Shown here: positions 8,731 to 16,562 of the stretch, one piece after another
Position numbering within the stretch: position 1 is the stretch's first letter
Layout of the letters: each line of letters starts with the position of its first letter
NCBI GenBank assembly: GCA_964489885.1
Contig: CAZAZX010000003.1
Coordinates: forward strand, 47,761-111,760
DNA from: CAKOTZ01 sp964489885
GTDB taxonomy: Bacteria > Bacillota > Clostridia > TANB77 > CAG-508
Direction of reading: 5' to 3'
Length of the DNA stretch: 64,000 nt
The notes under the pieces: model-generated
The model's database searches: none
Told to the model about the DNA's origin: nothing
Seen by the model: only the letters and a program-made list of their open reading frames with translations
Made by a program: the position numbers and the translations under genes

Positions 8731-10521
8731 CTAATTTTCAAGACTTTCTTTAATTCTTTTTGCTAAACTCTCAGTTATTCCCTTAATATTGCAAAGTTCT
8801 TCTATACTTGCATCTTTTATCTTTTGTACACTTCCAAAAGCTTTTAATAATTCTTGCTTCTTTTTTGGTCCTATACCACTTATATTATCTAAAGCAGATT
8901 TATTCATTTCTTTGTCTCTAAGTTTTCTATGATATTCAATTGCTACATTATGAACTTCATCTTGAAAATTTGTAATAGCTAATAATAAATTCTCAGAAAT
9001 TTCAATTTCTTCTCTTTGTTCATTAATAAGTGCTCTTGTTTGATGTTTATCATTTTTTACCATTCCAAATATAGGAATGTTTAAATTATATTTATTTTCT
9101 GCTGTTCTAATTGCTCTTATTTGTGTTATTCCTCCATCTGCAAAAAATACATCTGGTAATGTTCCAAAGCCTCCTTTAGGATTATCTAAAGAATGTTTAA
9201 TTCTTCTTGTTACAACTTCTTCCATACATTTTGGATCATCTTGTCCAATAACTGTTTTTATCTTAAATCTCCTTGATAAATTTCTTTTAACTTCTCCATC
9301 TTGCATTACGCACATTCCAGCGACAATAAAGTTTCCAGAAATATTTGAAATATCAAATGATTCAATCTTTCTTGGCATTTTATCTAATTTAAGTTTTTCT
9401 TTTAATTCCATCAAAATTTCTGTTTTATCTTTTTGTTTATTTTCTAGAGTTATCTTCGCATTTCTTTGTGCCATCTCAACAAAACGCAATTTTTCTCCCC
9501 TTTGTGGATTTCTTAATTGGACTTTTTTACCTGACTTTTCAGACAAAATTTCTTCAATCAATTCTTTATCTTCAATTTCTTCTTGGAGCATAATTTTATT
9601 TGGAATTTGCATACTATCAAAGTAGTATTGTTTAATAAACTCTGATAGTATTTCTTTATCATATTCATCTTTTAGTTCATTAAAAAAATAATGCTCTCTT
9701 CCAATCATTTTGCTTCCTCGTACAAAGAAAATTTCAATGCAAACTGCTAGCTCATTCTTATATAATCCTATAACATCAATATTATTTTCTGATATATTTG
9801 ATACTTTTTGTTCCTCAGAAATTCTTTCTATTGCTATTTTTCTATCTCTAGATTCTGCTGCTTTTTCATATTCTTGTCTATCTGAAAAACATCTAATTTC
9901 TTCATCTAATTTTTTTAGTATCTTTTCTGTCTTTCCATCTAAAAGTAAAATAATGTCATCTATTTGCTTTCTGTATTCTTCTTTTGTTATATATCCCATA
10001 CATGGCGCTGGGCATTTCTTTATATGATAATTTAGACAAGCCCTTGTATTAGATTTAAAGTTCCTACATTGCCTAATTTTAAACCTTTCTCTAATGAAAT
10101 TCACCATTTCTCTTGCAGCACCAGAATTTGCATACGGTCCAAAATATTTTGCCCCATCATTTAATATTCTTCTAGTAATAAAAACATTGGGATAATCAGA
10201 TTGCATATCAATTTTTATATATGGATATGTCTTGTCATCTTTTAAAAGTACATTAAATTTAGGTCTATTCTTTTTTATTAAATTACATTCTAATATTAAA
10301 GCCTCAGCTTCATTGTCTGTAACAATGTATTCAAAATGATCAATAAGAGATACCATTTTTATTATTCTATTTGTCTTGTTATTTTTTCTAAAATATTGTC
10401 TTACTCTTCTTTTTAAAGAAATAGCCTTTCCAACATAAATAATAGTATCATTTTTATCATGCATTATATATACACCTGGTTTGTCAGGCAGTTTTTTTAT
10501 TTCACTTTCTATATCAAACAT
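8731..10521 (-). CDS. uvrC: UvrABC system protein C (excision nuclease subunit)
   Basis: Makes the two incisions in nucleotide excision repair. 596 residues, normal for the family: N-terminal GIY-YIG domain (PGVYIMHD...IIYVGKA, residues 15-35), a Cys-containing linker (CLNYHIKKCPAPC), UVR motif, the RNase-H-like 3'... 5' incision domain with SFDISNISG, and C-terminal tandem helix-hairpin-helix (SGIGPKKKQELL; IKGITESLAKRI). The start codon follows AAGGTG by 6 nt. Confidence 0.97.
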   Translation of the reverse strand: MFDIESEIKKLPDKPGVYIMHDKNDTIIYVGKAISLKRRVRQYFRKNNKTNRIIKMVSLIDHFEYIVTDNEAEALILECNLIKKNRPKFNVLLKDDKTYPYIKIDMQSDYPNVFITRRILNDGAKYFGPYANSGAAREMVNFIRERFKIRQCRNFKSNTRACLNYHIKKCPAPCMGYITKEEYRKQIDDIILLLDGKTEKILKKLDEEIRCFSDRQEYEKAAESRDRKIAIERISEEQKVSNISENNIDVIGLYKNELAVCIEIFFVRGSKMIGREHYFFNELKDEYDKEILSEFIKQYYFDSMQIPNKIMLQEEIEDKELIEEILSEKSGKKVQLRNPQRGEKLRFVEMAQRNAKITLENKQKDKTEILMELKEKLKLDKMPRKIESFDISNISGNFIVAGMCVMQDGEVKRNLSRRFKIKTVIGQDDPKCMEEVVTRRIKHSLDNPKGGFGTLPDVFFADGGITQIRAIRTAENKYNLNIPIFGMVKNDKHQTRALINEQREEIEISENLLLAITNFQDEVHNVAIEYHRKLRDKEMNKSALDNISGIGPKKKQELLKAFGSVQKIKDASIEELCNIKGITESLAKRIKESLEN

Positions 10522-10569
10522 AAATTCACCTTGTTTATTATTATATCATCAAATACACATTTTTTGAAT

Positions 10570-10612
10570 ATATAATCAAAAAAGAAAGACACTTCCTAAA
10601 AAAAGGAAGTGC
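10570..10612 (-). terminator. Rho-independent terminator of the metallo-hydrolase gene
   Basis: On the minus strand an 8-bp stem CACTTCCT/AGGAAGTG is followed by TCTTTCTTTTTT, about 35 nt after the stop codon of the GC-rich gene. Its AT-rich host-like surroundings contrast with the gene it terminates. Confidence 0.75.
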
Positions 10613-10644
10613 CAAAAGATTAGAGATAGCTTTTCATCTAGAAG

Positions 10645-12075
10645 TCAGTTAGAAATTTGAATGGCCTTCTCGATGCCGTATTCATCAATACGGAAGCCAG
10701 TGTCCCTCGAGATTACGCCTACGCGTTTGATTCCGAGTTCTTCGTAAATGCGCTCAGCAAAAATCTTCTTGACTGAAGTATCGCCGTGATTTACGACAAC
10801 CGATTTGATGTTTTTGAATTTCTTCAGCATCGAAATCAGTTCATCGGCCTTTGCGTGGCCAGAAAACTCACAAGTAAACTCTACTTGTGCCTTCTTCATG
10901 CCGAGAATGCCTCCAGAACCTCCGCCAAACACAAACTCATTCGGTGTTGTGTCTTTCAATTTTCTGCCATAGGTTCCCTCAGCACAATACCCTGTGAATT
11001 GGATTAATGCTTTGGGATCCCACAAATAGCGAGGAATCCATGCCTGTGCAGGTCCATAGGAGCCCATTCCGCTCGTCGTAACGACAATCTTCTGCTTGCT
11101 TGATGCAACCAACGCTTCGCGCGTTTCATGCAAAGTAATAAGCTGAAGATTATCCGGCAGGAAGTCCATCATCTCAGGCTTAAGGTTGAGTGCACCAGAT
11201 TGATACAACTTTGTGTATTCTATTGCCAACTTTCCATCAAGAAAAATTGGAATATTTTTGTTGATCTTTCCAGCATTTTGCATCCTCTTGAGCCTATAGA
11301 GAATTTCTTGTGCCCTTCCCAGCGAAAAAACTGGAATCAAAATTGATCCACCGTTTTGTGCTGTTGTAGACACGTTCTTGCAAAAGACTTTCTTGCTCTG
11401 TTCTTCATCCGTAGTATCCACGTCTCCATACGTCGACTCGCAAATGATATTGAGTGGCATCGAAAGAACCTCTTGTGGAATGCACGGGACATCAAAAAAG
11501 ATGTTCTTAGGTGCATAATCTCCTGTGAAAAGAAGGTTAAGTTTTCCGCCGTACCCATCCAGGAATTGGATGAGTACCATACATGCGCCGACAAGGTGAC
11601 CATTGCCAATAAGCATGAACCGGCAATAGTCGTCAAAAACGTACCATTGGTTGAGGCTTACTCCCTTTGTCTGTTGCAACACACTTGTCACATCAGACAG
11701 TTCATACATTGGCGGCTTATTATTGCGTTTCGCACGAGTCTTCTGCACATGGCATGCATCCCTCAATGCAATTGGCAATAGGGCCTCAGATACCTCGCTA
11801 CAGACGAAGTCGCCACTATAACCACCTTTCGTCATCAATGGCAACCGTCCAATATGGTCGGCATGAACGTGCGTAATAAATGCGCCGTCCAATTCTTTCG
11901 GGTCGAAGATTAACGACCCATTATACTGCTCGTTGACCCGTTCTTGGAAAATTCCACAGTCAATGCTGTAGCGACGCAATTCCTCATTTGGAATGTGCAC
12001 TACAGAGAGCAGGTTTGACCCAGTAACACAAGAATGCGCTGCCATCAGGTCAATATAAATGTTTGCCTTACTCAT
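10645..12075 (-). CDS. GC-rich metallo-beta-lactamase/beta-CASP RNA-processing hydrolase
   Basis: 476 residues with the zinc motif HVHADHIGRLP (near 70), further metal ligands GNGHLVGA, TGDY and the C-terminal SGHAK, plus a beta-CASP/RMMBL region (STYGD, SILIPVFSLGRAQEIL, TTSGMGSYGPAQ). This is the YSH1/CPSF73-like group of RNA endo/exonucleases found in bacteria; the substrate is unknown. The coding sequence is conspicuously GC-rich (near 50 percent by eye, in a roughly 30 percent window) and uses GCG, CGC, GTC and CTC codons that neighbours avoid, so it is a recent acquisition. Promoter, ribosome binding site (AGAGAGGAG) and terminator look host-like. Confidence 0.9.
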   Translation of the reverse strand: MSKANIYIDLMAAHSCVTGSNLLSVVHIPNEELRRYSIDCGIFQERVNEQYNGSLIFDPKELDGAFITHVHADHIGRLPLMTKGGYSGDFVCSEVSEALLPIALRDACHVQKTRAKRNNKPPMYELSDVTSVLQQTKGVSLNQWYVFDDYCRFMLIGNGHLVGACMVLIQFLDGYGGKLNLLFTGDYAPKNIFFDVPCIPQEVLSMPLNIICESTYGDVDTTDEEQSKKVFCKNVSTTAQNGGSILIPVFSLGRAQEILYRLKRMQNAGKINKNIPIFLDGKLAIEYTKLYQSGALNLKPEMMDFLPDNLQLITLHETREALVASSKQKIVVTTSGMGSYGPAQAWIPRYLWDPKALIQFTGYCAEGTYGRKLKDTTPNEFVFGGGSGGILGMKKAQVEFTCEFSGHAKADELISMLKKFKNIKSVVVNHGDTSVKKIFAERIYEELGIKRVGVISRDTGFRIDEYGIEKAIQISN

Positions 12076-12104
12076 TCCTGATGTCTCCTCTCTTTTTTAA
12101 TGAG

Positions 12105-12118
12105 TCAGAAAATTCTGA
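12105..12118. promoter_or_regulatory. Palindrome at the metallo-hydrolase transcription start
   Basis: TCAGAA-AA-TTCTGA lies immediately downstream of the predicted -10 box of the minus-strand promoter, where a repressor operator would sit. No regulator gene is adjacent, so function is inferred only from position and symmetry. Confidence 0.35.
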
Positions 12119-12126
12119 TTACTTTT

Positions 12127-12155
12127 ATTTTAACATTTAGCAAATATTATGTCAA
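12127..12155 (-). promoter_or_regulatory. Promoter of the metallo-hydrolase gene
   Basis: Minus-strand TTGACA (12150-12155), 17-nt spacer, TAAAAT (12127-12132). The -35 box is consensus and the -10 deviates at two positions. Distance to the start codon is about 50 nt. Confidence 0.65.
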
Positions 12156-12191
12156 TTAATTTTAAAACATTTGCAAAAAAATATAAATTTT

Positions 12192-12220
12192 TTGACATAA
12201 ATTATTATTTTCATTATAAT
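12192..12220 (+). promoter_or_regulatory. Consensus promoter of glmS
   Basis: TTGACA (12192-12197), 17-nt spacer and TATAAT (12215-12220): a perfect vegetative promoter. The predicted start near 12227 leaves a leader of about 16 nt containing only the GGAGG ribosome binding site, too short for a glmS ribozyme. Confidence 0.85.
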
Positions 12221-12242
12221 ATATCACATATGGAGGATTGTT

Positions 12243-14036
12243 ATGTGTGGAATAGTTGGATATGTAGGCAATAAAAGTGCCCAACCTATATTAATTAATG
12301 GGCTTACGAATTTAGAATATCGAGGATATGATTCAGCTGGCTTTGCCACTATTGAAAATAACAAAATTAATGTTCAAAAAGAAGTTGGCAGAGTAAAATA
12401 TTTAGAGAATATCTCTAATAAAAATATTTCTGATTCTACAATTGGTATTGCTCATACAAGATGGGCAACTCATGGAAGAGCATCTAAAGAAAATGCTCAC
12501 CCACATTTGGATAACTCAAACTCATTTGCTGTTGTTCACAATGGAATAATTGAAAACTATATTGAATTAAAGGATTTTCTTTCAAAAGAAGGTTATACTT
12601 TTTTATCAGAAACTGATACAGAAGTAATTCCAAATTTAATTCATTATTATTACAATCAGTCAAATAACTTTTTAAAGGCTGTAGACTTCTCTTGTAGAAA
12701 ATTAAAAGGAAGTTACTCTATTGCAATTATGTGCAAATTTGAACCTAAAAAAATAATTGTTGCAAAAAAAGACAGCCCTTTGGTAATTGGAAAAGGAAAT
12801 AATGAATTTTATATAAGTTCAGATGTAGCTGCTGTTTTGTCATATACTAAAGATTTTTATTTTATTAAGGACTTAGAGTTGGCTGAAATTACAAGAGAGA
12901 ATATTAGTTTTTTTGATTTTGATTTAAAACCAATATCAAAGGAAATTAAAAGGCTAGATTTAGATAGTAATGCAGCTCAAAAAAATGGTTATGAAGACTA
13001 TATGCTTAAGGAAATTAATGAACAACCTGATGCAATTAGAAAAACATTGCAAGAAGAAAATAATGAATTTGATTACAGCACTATTAAAAGTTATAATAAA
13101 ATTTATATAATCGCTTGTGGTACGGCTATGCACGCTGGTTTAGTTGGTAAAAAATTATTTGAAGAGCTTTGTAGAATTCCAGTTGAAGTAGATGTTGCAT
13201 CTGAATTTAGATATCGAAATGCAATCATTGATAATAAAACTCTTGCAATTTTTATCAGTCAATCTGGTGAAACTGCAGATACAATTTCTGCATTAAAGTT
13301 ATGCAAAGAAAAGAATGCTAAAACAATCGCAATTACAAACGTAATTGGTAGTAGCATTACAAGGCAGGCTGATTATGTGTTTTACACAATGGCAGGACCT
13401 GAAATTGCTGTTGCCTCTACAAAAGCTTATACTTCTCAAATTGCATTATTAGCAAAAATGGTTATTAACTTTGCTAAAGAATTAAATTATGATTCAAATA
13501 AACTTAAACAAATTCAAGAAGATTTATCTAAACTTCCAGAACAAATTAGCCAAATATTACGAAAAACAGATCATATTAAAACTATTGCTAAAGAAATTTA
13601 TTCAATAAAAGATGCTTTCTATATTGGTCGTGGAATTGATTATTGTTCATCAATGGAGGCCTCTTTAAAAATAAAAGAAATAGCCTATGTTCACTCTGAA
13701 AGCTATGCTTCTGGTGAATTAAAGCATGGTTCTATTGCCTTAATTGAAGATGGAATATATGTGATTTCTATAATAACAGATTCAGAATTAAAAGATAAAT
13801 CAATTTCAAACATACAAGAAGTTATCACAAGGGGTGCAAAATCAATTGTTGTTACAAATCAAAATATAGATAAATCAATATTTACACATATAATTGAAAT
13901 ACCAAAGACAAATACTTTGCTATCACCTATTCTTTCTGTTATTCCGCTTCAGCTACTTGCATACTATGTGGCAAAAGAAAAGGGCTTAGATGTTGATAAA
14001 CCTAGAAATTTAGCAAAGTCTGTAACTGTTGAATAA
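12243..14036 (+). CDS. glmS: Glutamine-fructose-6-phosphate aminotransferase (isomerizing)
   Basis: Makes glucosamine-6-phosphate, the first step to UDP-GlcNAc for peptidoglycan. 597 residues: N-terminal Ntn glutaminase with the catalytic Cys2 (MCGIVGYVGN), then two SIS isomerase domains (IIACGTAMHAGLV near 287; ISQSGETADT near 338) and the C-terminal DKPRNLAKSVTVE end typical of GlmS. GGAGGATTGTT precedes the ATG. No ribozyme can fit in the leader. There is no hairpin at the stop, which is only 1 nt from the stop of the convergent bofA-like gene, so transcription probably runs on antisense to bofA-yaaL. Confidence 0.98.
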   Translation: MCGIVGYVGNKSAQPILINGLTNLEYRGYDSAGFATIENNKINVQKEVGRVKYLENISNKNISDSTIGIAHTRWATHGRASKENAHPHLDNSNSFAVVHNGIIENYIELKDFLSKEGYTFLSETDTEVIPNLIHYYYNQSNNFLKAVDFSCRKLKGSYSIAIMCKFEPKKIIVAKKDSPLVIGKGNNEFYISSDVAAVLSYTKDFYFIKDLELAEITRENISFFDFDLKPISKEIKRLDLDSNAAQKNGYEDYMLKEINEQPDAIRKTLQEENNEFDYSTIKSYNKIYIIACGTAMHAGLVGKKLFEELCRIPVEVDVASEFRYRNAIIDNKTLAIFISQSGETADTISALKLCKEKNAKTIAITNVIGSSITRQADYVFYTMAGPEIAVASTKAYTSQIALLAKMVINFAKELNYDSNKLKQIQEDLSKLPEQISQILRKTDHIKTIAKEIYSIKDAFYIGRGIDYCSSMEASLKIKEIAYVHSESYASGELKHGSIALIEDGIYVISIITDSELKDKSISNIQEVITRGAKSIVVTNQNIDKSIFTHIIEIPKTNTLLSPILSVIPLQLLAYYVAKEKGLDVDKPRNLAKSVTVE

Positions 14037-14037
14037 A

Positions 14038-14307
14038 TCATCCTAGTATCAATTTTAGACATATCAATACTATACTTCCTGGAATTCCTAATATGCCGAC
14101 AAAAATTGCTGTAAATATATTTAACCCTATATGGAAATTAAATGTTGCCCCTACTATATTTATTACATATATTAGGAAACCACCTAATATAGAATTAAGT
14201 ACTAATTTCATTATTGCTTTAATTGGCATTATAAAAACTTTGCCTATTAAAAATATAAAAATAATACAGGCCAAATACACTATTAAATTAGAATTGTCCA
14301 AGTTCAT
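14038..14307 (-). CDS. bofA: BofA-family (pro-sigma-K processing inhibitor-like) membrane protein
   Basis: About 88-90 residues, nearly all hydrophobic, with two to three membrane spans and the family-typical C-terminal stretch HIGLNIFTAIFVGILGIPGS. In Bacillus BofA inhibits SpoIVFB; Clostridia carry homologues without that pathway. It follows a yaaL-like gene, the conserved neighbour pair. The start is uncertain: GAGGTG touches the ATG at 14307, overlaps a GTG at 14310, and is ideally spaced (6 nt) for a TTG at 14301. The start region is one arm of a 15-bp inverted repeat. Confidence 0.85.
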   Translation of the reverse strand: MNLDNSNLIVYLACIIFIFLIGKVFIMPIKAIMKLVLNSILGGFLIYVINIVGATFNFHIGLNIFTAIFVGILGIPGSIVLICLKLILG

Positions 14308-14347
14308 CACCTCATTAATTCAATTTTATGAGTGAACTTGGACAATT
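14292..14347. repeat. 15-bp inverted repeat spanning the bofA start region
   Basis: Arms 14292-14306 and 14333-14347 (AATTGTCCAAGTTCA and its exact complement) enclose 26 nt containing the GAGGTG Shine-Dalgarno. On the bofA transcript the upstream arm pairs with the first codons, placing ribosome binding site and start in a loop/stem junction. Confidence 0.7.
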
Positions 14348-14359
14348 ATTACTTTTGAT

Positions 14360-14642
14360 TTAAATAACTTTATCTTCACAAAGTTTTATTTGAAGTTGAT
14401 TAACTAAATCTATAGCTATAGACCTACTTTTGGCCTTTTTTATTAAATAATCTAACTTCGCTCTATTGGCCTTTATTGCATAAGTATAGTAATCAATTAA
14501 ATCTCCATCTGCGTATTCAAAATTTTTGTTTGCTATTTCAAGCTCTTTTTTAGCTTCAATAATTGCCTTAATTAAATCGATACCGATTTTGTTCTTCTGT
14601 CTTTTCTTTTATTCTCTTTTCTCTAACATATCCATCTATCAT
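14360..14642 (-). pseudogene. yaaL: DUF2508/YaaL-like protein, broken by a frameshift
   Basis: The minus-strand frame from about 14590 down to the stop at 14360-14362 encodes DLIKAIIEAKKELEIAN followed by FEYADGDLIDYYTYAIKA, the hallmark of the DUF2508 (YaaL) family that sits next to bofA in Firmicutes. No start codon exists in that frame. An ATG at 14642 with AGGGG 8 nt upstream opens the other frame (MIDGYVREKRIKEKTEEQNR), and joining the two needs one base removed near 14587-14594. A second ATG at 14635 is in the right frame but meets TAA after eight codons. So the gene is frameshifted, or the sequence has an indel error. Confidence 0.75.
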
Positions 14643-14737
14643 TAAATCTACCCCTAAAATATTCTTATTTTATTATATGCTATGAATTTTAAAAATATTC
14701 CAAAAATTTCTATTTTATATTTGCTATTAAAAATTTT

Positions 14738-14799
14738 TGTGCGAGAAAAGGACAGTGTGGAATGAAAATAAAATTACCACACTGTCCTTTTCTCGCACA
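14738..14799 (+). terminator. Perfect 23-bp hairpin followed by a T-tract (probable glmS terminator)
   Basis: Arms 14738-14760 and 14777-14799 are exact complements (23 bp, starting TGTGCGAGAAAAGGAC) around a 16-nt A-rich loop. Downstream on the plus strand comes TATTTTTGTTTTT. It is the first terminator-like structure after glmS, 700 nt past its stop codon. Confidence 0.6.
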
Positions 14800-14814
14800 T
14801 ATTTTTGTTTTTAC

Positions 14815-14843
14815 TTGATTTTTCTAAATAAATGTTATACAAT
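14815..14843 (+). promoter_or_regulatory. Promoter of the T-box-serS transcript
   Basis: TTGATT (14815-14820), 17-nt spacer, TACAAT (14838-14843). It places the transcript start near 14850, just where the T-box leader begins. Confidence 0.55.
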
Positions 14844-14849
14844 AACTGT

Positions 14850-15062
14850 AATTTATGAAACAACATTGAAAGAGACTATATTAAATTTCTTTTTTATAGA
14901 GAGTTTATGTTTGGTGGAAATAAACAAAAAGGGTTTAAGAATCTACTCTGGAGTTTTTAGTGAAAGCTAAACCGCTAATACTGGTTATCGTATTTTAGAG
15001 TATAATAAAAGGTGGTACCACGTATATAGACGTCCTTTAGCATTTTGCTATTGGACGTTTTA
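14850..15062 (+). ncRNA. T-box riboswitch (tRNA-Ser responsive) upstream of serS
   Basis: A Stem I region (AGAGAGTT...GGTGGAAA... and the GAA-TCT-ACTCT specifier loop) is followed by the conserved T-box AAAGGTGGTACCACG at 15008-15022. The specifier triplet TCT (14942-14944) is a serine codon, matching the downstream gene. A terminator stem ACGTCC...GGACGT with TAGCA/TGCTA inner pairing (15030-15058) ends in TTTTATT. Uncharged tRNA-Ser should stabilise the antiterminator and switch on serS. Confidence 0.93.
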
Positions 15063-15064
15063 TT

Positions 15065-15171
15065 ATGAAACCACAAGTTGAGTCTAGTTCTTATTGCGAA
15101 AGCAACAAGGTTCAGGGGTACCCACCCACGACTTTGCCGTGTTGGTGGGGCGGGTTCTTATCTATCTTTAT
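15065..15171 (+). other. GC-rich structured element between T-box terminator and serS
   Basis: About 100 nt, far more GC-rich than its surroundings. It can fold as CTTATTGC-GAAA-GCAACAAG (GNRA tetraloop, 15092-15111) followed by CCCACC-CACG...CGTG-TT-GGTGGG (15121-15148), and ends CGGGTTCTTAT. It is not part of a T-box. The GNRA loop suggests that the plus strand is the RNA. I could not assign it to an RNA family; its ends resemble shorter repeats at 29967 and 48947. Confidence 0.45.
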
Positions 15172-15232
15172 TCTTTAGTTTATAATTGACCTAACTGGTC
15201 ATAAATATATTTTTTAGAAAGGGTTGATTAAT

Positions 15233-16522
15233 ATGTTAGATATTAAATTTTTAAGAGAAAATCCAGAACTTGTAAAGGAAAACATAAGGAAAAAATTTCA
15301 AAACCATAAATTGGTATTGGTTGATGAAGTTATCGATTTAGATGAAAAGTATAGAAAGGCTAAATCTTCTGGAGATGACTTAAGAGCAGAGCGTAAATCT
15401 TTAAGTTCTGAAATTGGAAATTTAATGCGTCAAGGTAAGAAAGATGAAGCTGAAAAAGTAAAAGCTAAAGTTCAAGAAATTAACAATAAACTTGAAGAAA
15501 ATGAAAAACTTGAAAATGAATATTCTGAAGAAGTAAAAATAAGAATGATGAAAATTCCTAATATGATGGATCCTTCTGTTCCTATTGGTGAAGACGACTC
15601 TAAAAATGTTGAAGTTCAAAGATATGGCGAGCCAAAGGTTCCTGACTATGAAATTCCCTTCCATGGTGAAATTCTAGAAGCCTTAAATGGAGTTGATTTT
15701 GATGCTGCCCGTCGTGTTGCTGGGAATGGTTTTTATTATTTAATGGGTGACATTGCAAGACTTCATTCTGCTTGTCTAACTTATGCTAGAGATTTTATGA
15801 TTAACAAGGGATTTACATATTGTATTCCTCCATTTATGATTCGTTCAGACGTTGTTACTGGTGTTATGAGCTTCGAAGAAATGGATGCTATGATGTACAA
15901 AATTGAAGATGAAGATTTATATTTAATTGGCACTAGCGAACACTCTATGATTGGTAAATTCAAAGACCAAATTTTAAGAAAAGAAGATTTACCTTATACT
16001 ATGACTTCTTATTCTCCTTGCTTTAGAAAAGAAAAGGGAGCTCATGGTATTGAAGAACGTGGTATTTATCGTATCCATCAATTTGAAAAACAAGAAATGA
16101 TTGTTATTTGCGAACCTGAAGATAGTAAAAAATGGTATGATAAAATGTGGTCTTATACTGTTGAACTTTTTAGAAGCATGAATATTCCTGTTCGTACTTT
16201 GGAATGTTGCAGTGGAGACTTAGCTGACTTAAAATCAAAAAGTGTTGATGTTGAAGCATGGAGCCCTAGACAAAAGAAATATTTTGAAGTTGGCAGTTGC
16301 TCTAATTTAACTGATGCTCAATCTAGAAGATTAGGAATACGTATTAAAGGTGAAAATGAAAATTATTTTGCTCATACTCTAAATAATACTGTTATTGCCC
16401 CACCTCGTATGTTGATTGCTATTTTAGAAAACAATTATCAACCTGATGGAAGTGTAATTGTTCCTGAAGTTTTAAGACCTTATATGGGTGGACTCGAAAA
16501 AATTGAAATAAAGAAAAAATAG
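15233..16522 (+). CDS. serS: Seryl-tRNA synthetase
   Basis: Class II synthetase charging tRNA-Ser. 429 residues: N-terminal coiled-coil tRNA-binding arm (about 30-105), then the catalytic core with motif 2 (CFRKEKGAHG, near 265) and motif 3 (IAPPRMLIAILEN, near 390). I start at the ATG of MLDIKFLRENPELV, 9 nt after AGAAAGGG; an in-frame TTG three codons upstream is too close to that site. Controlled by the upstream serine T-box. Followed 40 nt later by engB in the same direction. Confidence 0.97.
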   Translation: MLDIKFLRENPELVKENIRKKFQNHKLVLVDEVIDLDEKYRKAKSSGDDLRAERKSLSSEIGNLMRQGKKDEAEKVKAKVQEINNKLEENEKLENEYSEEVKIRMMKIPNMMDPSVPIGEDDSKNVEVQRYGEPKVPDYEIPFHGEILEALNGVDFDAARRVAGNGFYYLMGDIARLHSACLTYARDFMINKGFTYCIPPFMIRSDVVTGVMSFEEMDAMMYKIEDEDLYLIGTSEHSMIGKFKDQILRKEDLPYTMTSYSPCFRKEKGAHGIEERGIYRIHQFEKQEMIVICEPEDSKKWYDKMWSYTVELFRSMNIPVRTLECCSGDLADLKSKSVDVEAWSPRQKKYFEVGSCSNLTDAQSRRLGIRIKGENENYFAHTLNNTVIAPPRMLIAILENNYQPDGSVIVPEVLRPYMGGLEKIEIKKK

Positions 16523-16562
16523 ATTATACTTAATCTTAATAAAATGAAAGGGAAATGTTATT

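Noticed and set aside
9077..9625. 182-codon plus-strand frame within uvrC
   Set aside because: Antisense shadow of a well-conserved gene.
11128..11876. Several plus-strand frames inside the GC-rich hydrolase gene
   Set aside because: High GC removes stop codons in all frames; no ribosome binding sites and no protein-like residues.
12200..12243. glmS ribozyme
   Set aside because: The leader after the consensus promoter is only about 16 nt.
14609..14611. Recoding of the in-frame TAA in the yaaL-like gene
   Set aside because: TAA is used as a normal stop throughout; an indel with a ribosome-binding-site-supported start explains the locus better.
14737..14970. 77-codon plus-strand frame across the 23-bp hairpin and T-box leader
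   Set aside because: Its start lies in a hairpin arm and it covers the T-box Stem I; the RNA explains the sequence.
15065..15171. 6S RNA or SRP RNA
   Set aside because: Too short for 6S and lacks the SRP domain IV loop motifs; left unassigned.
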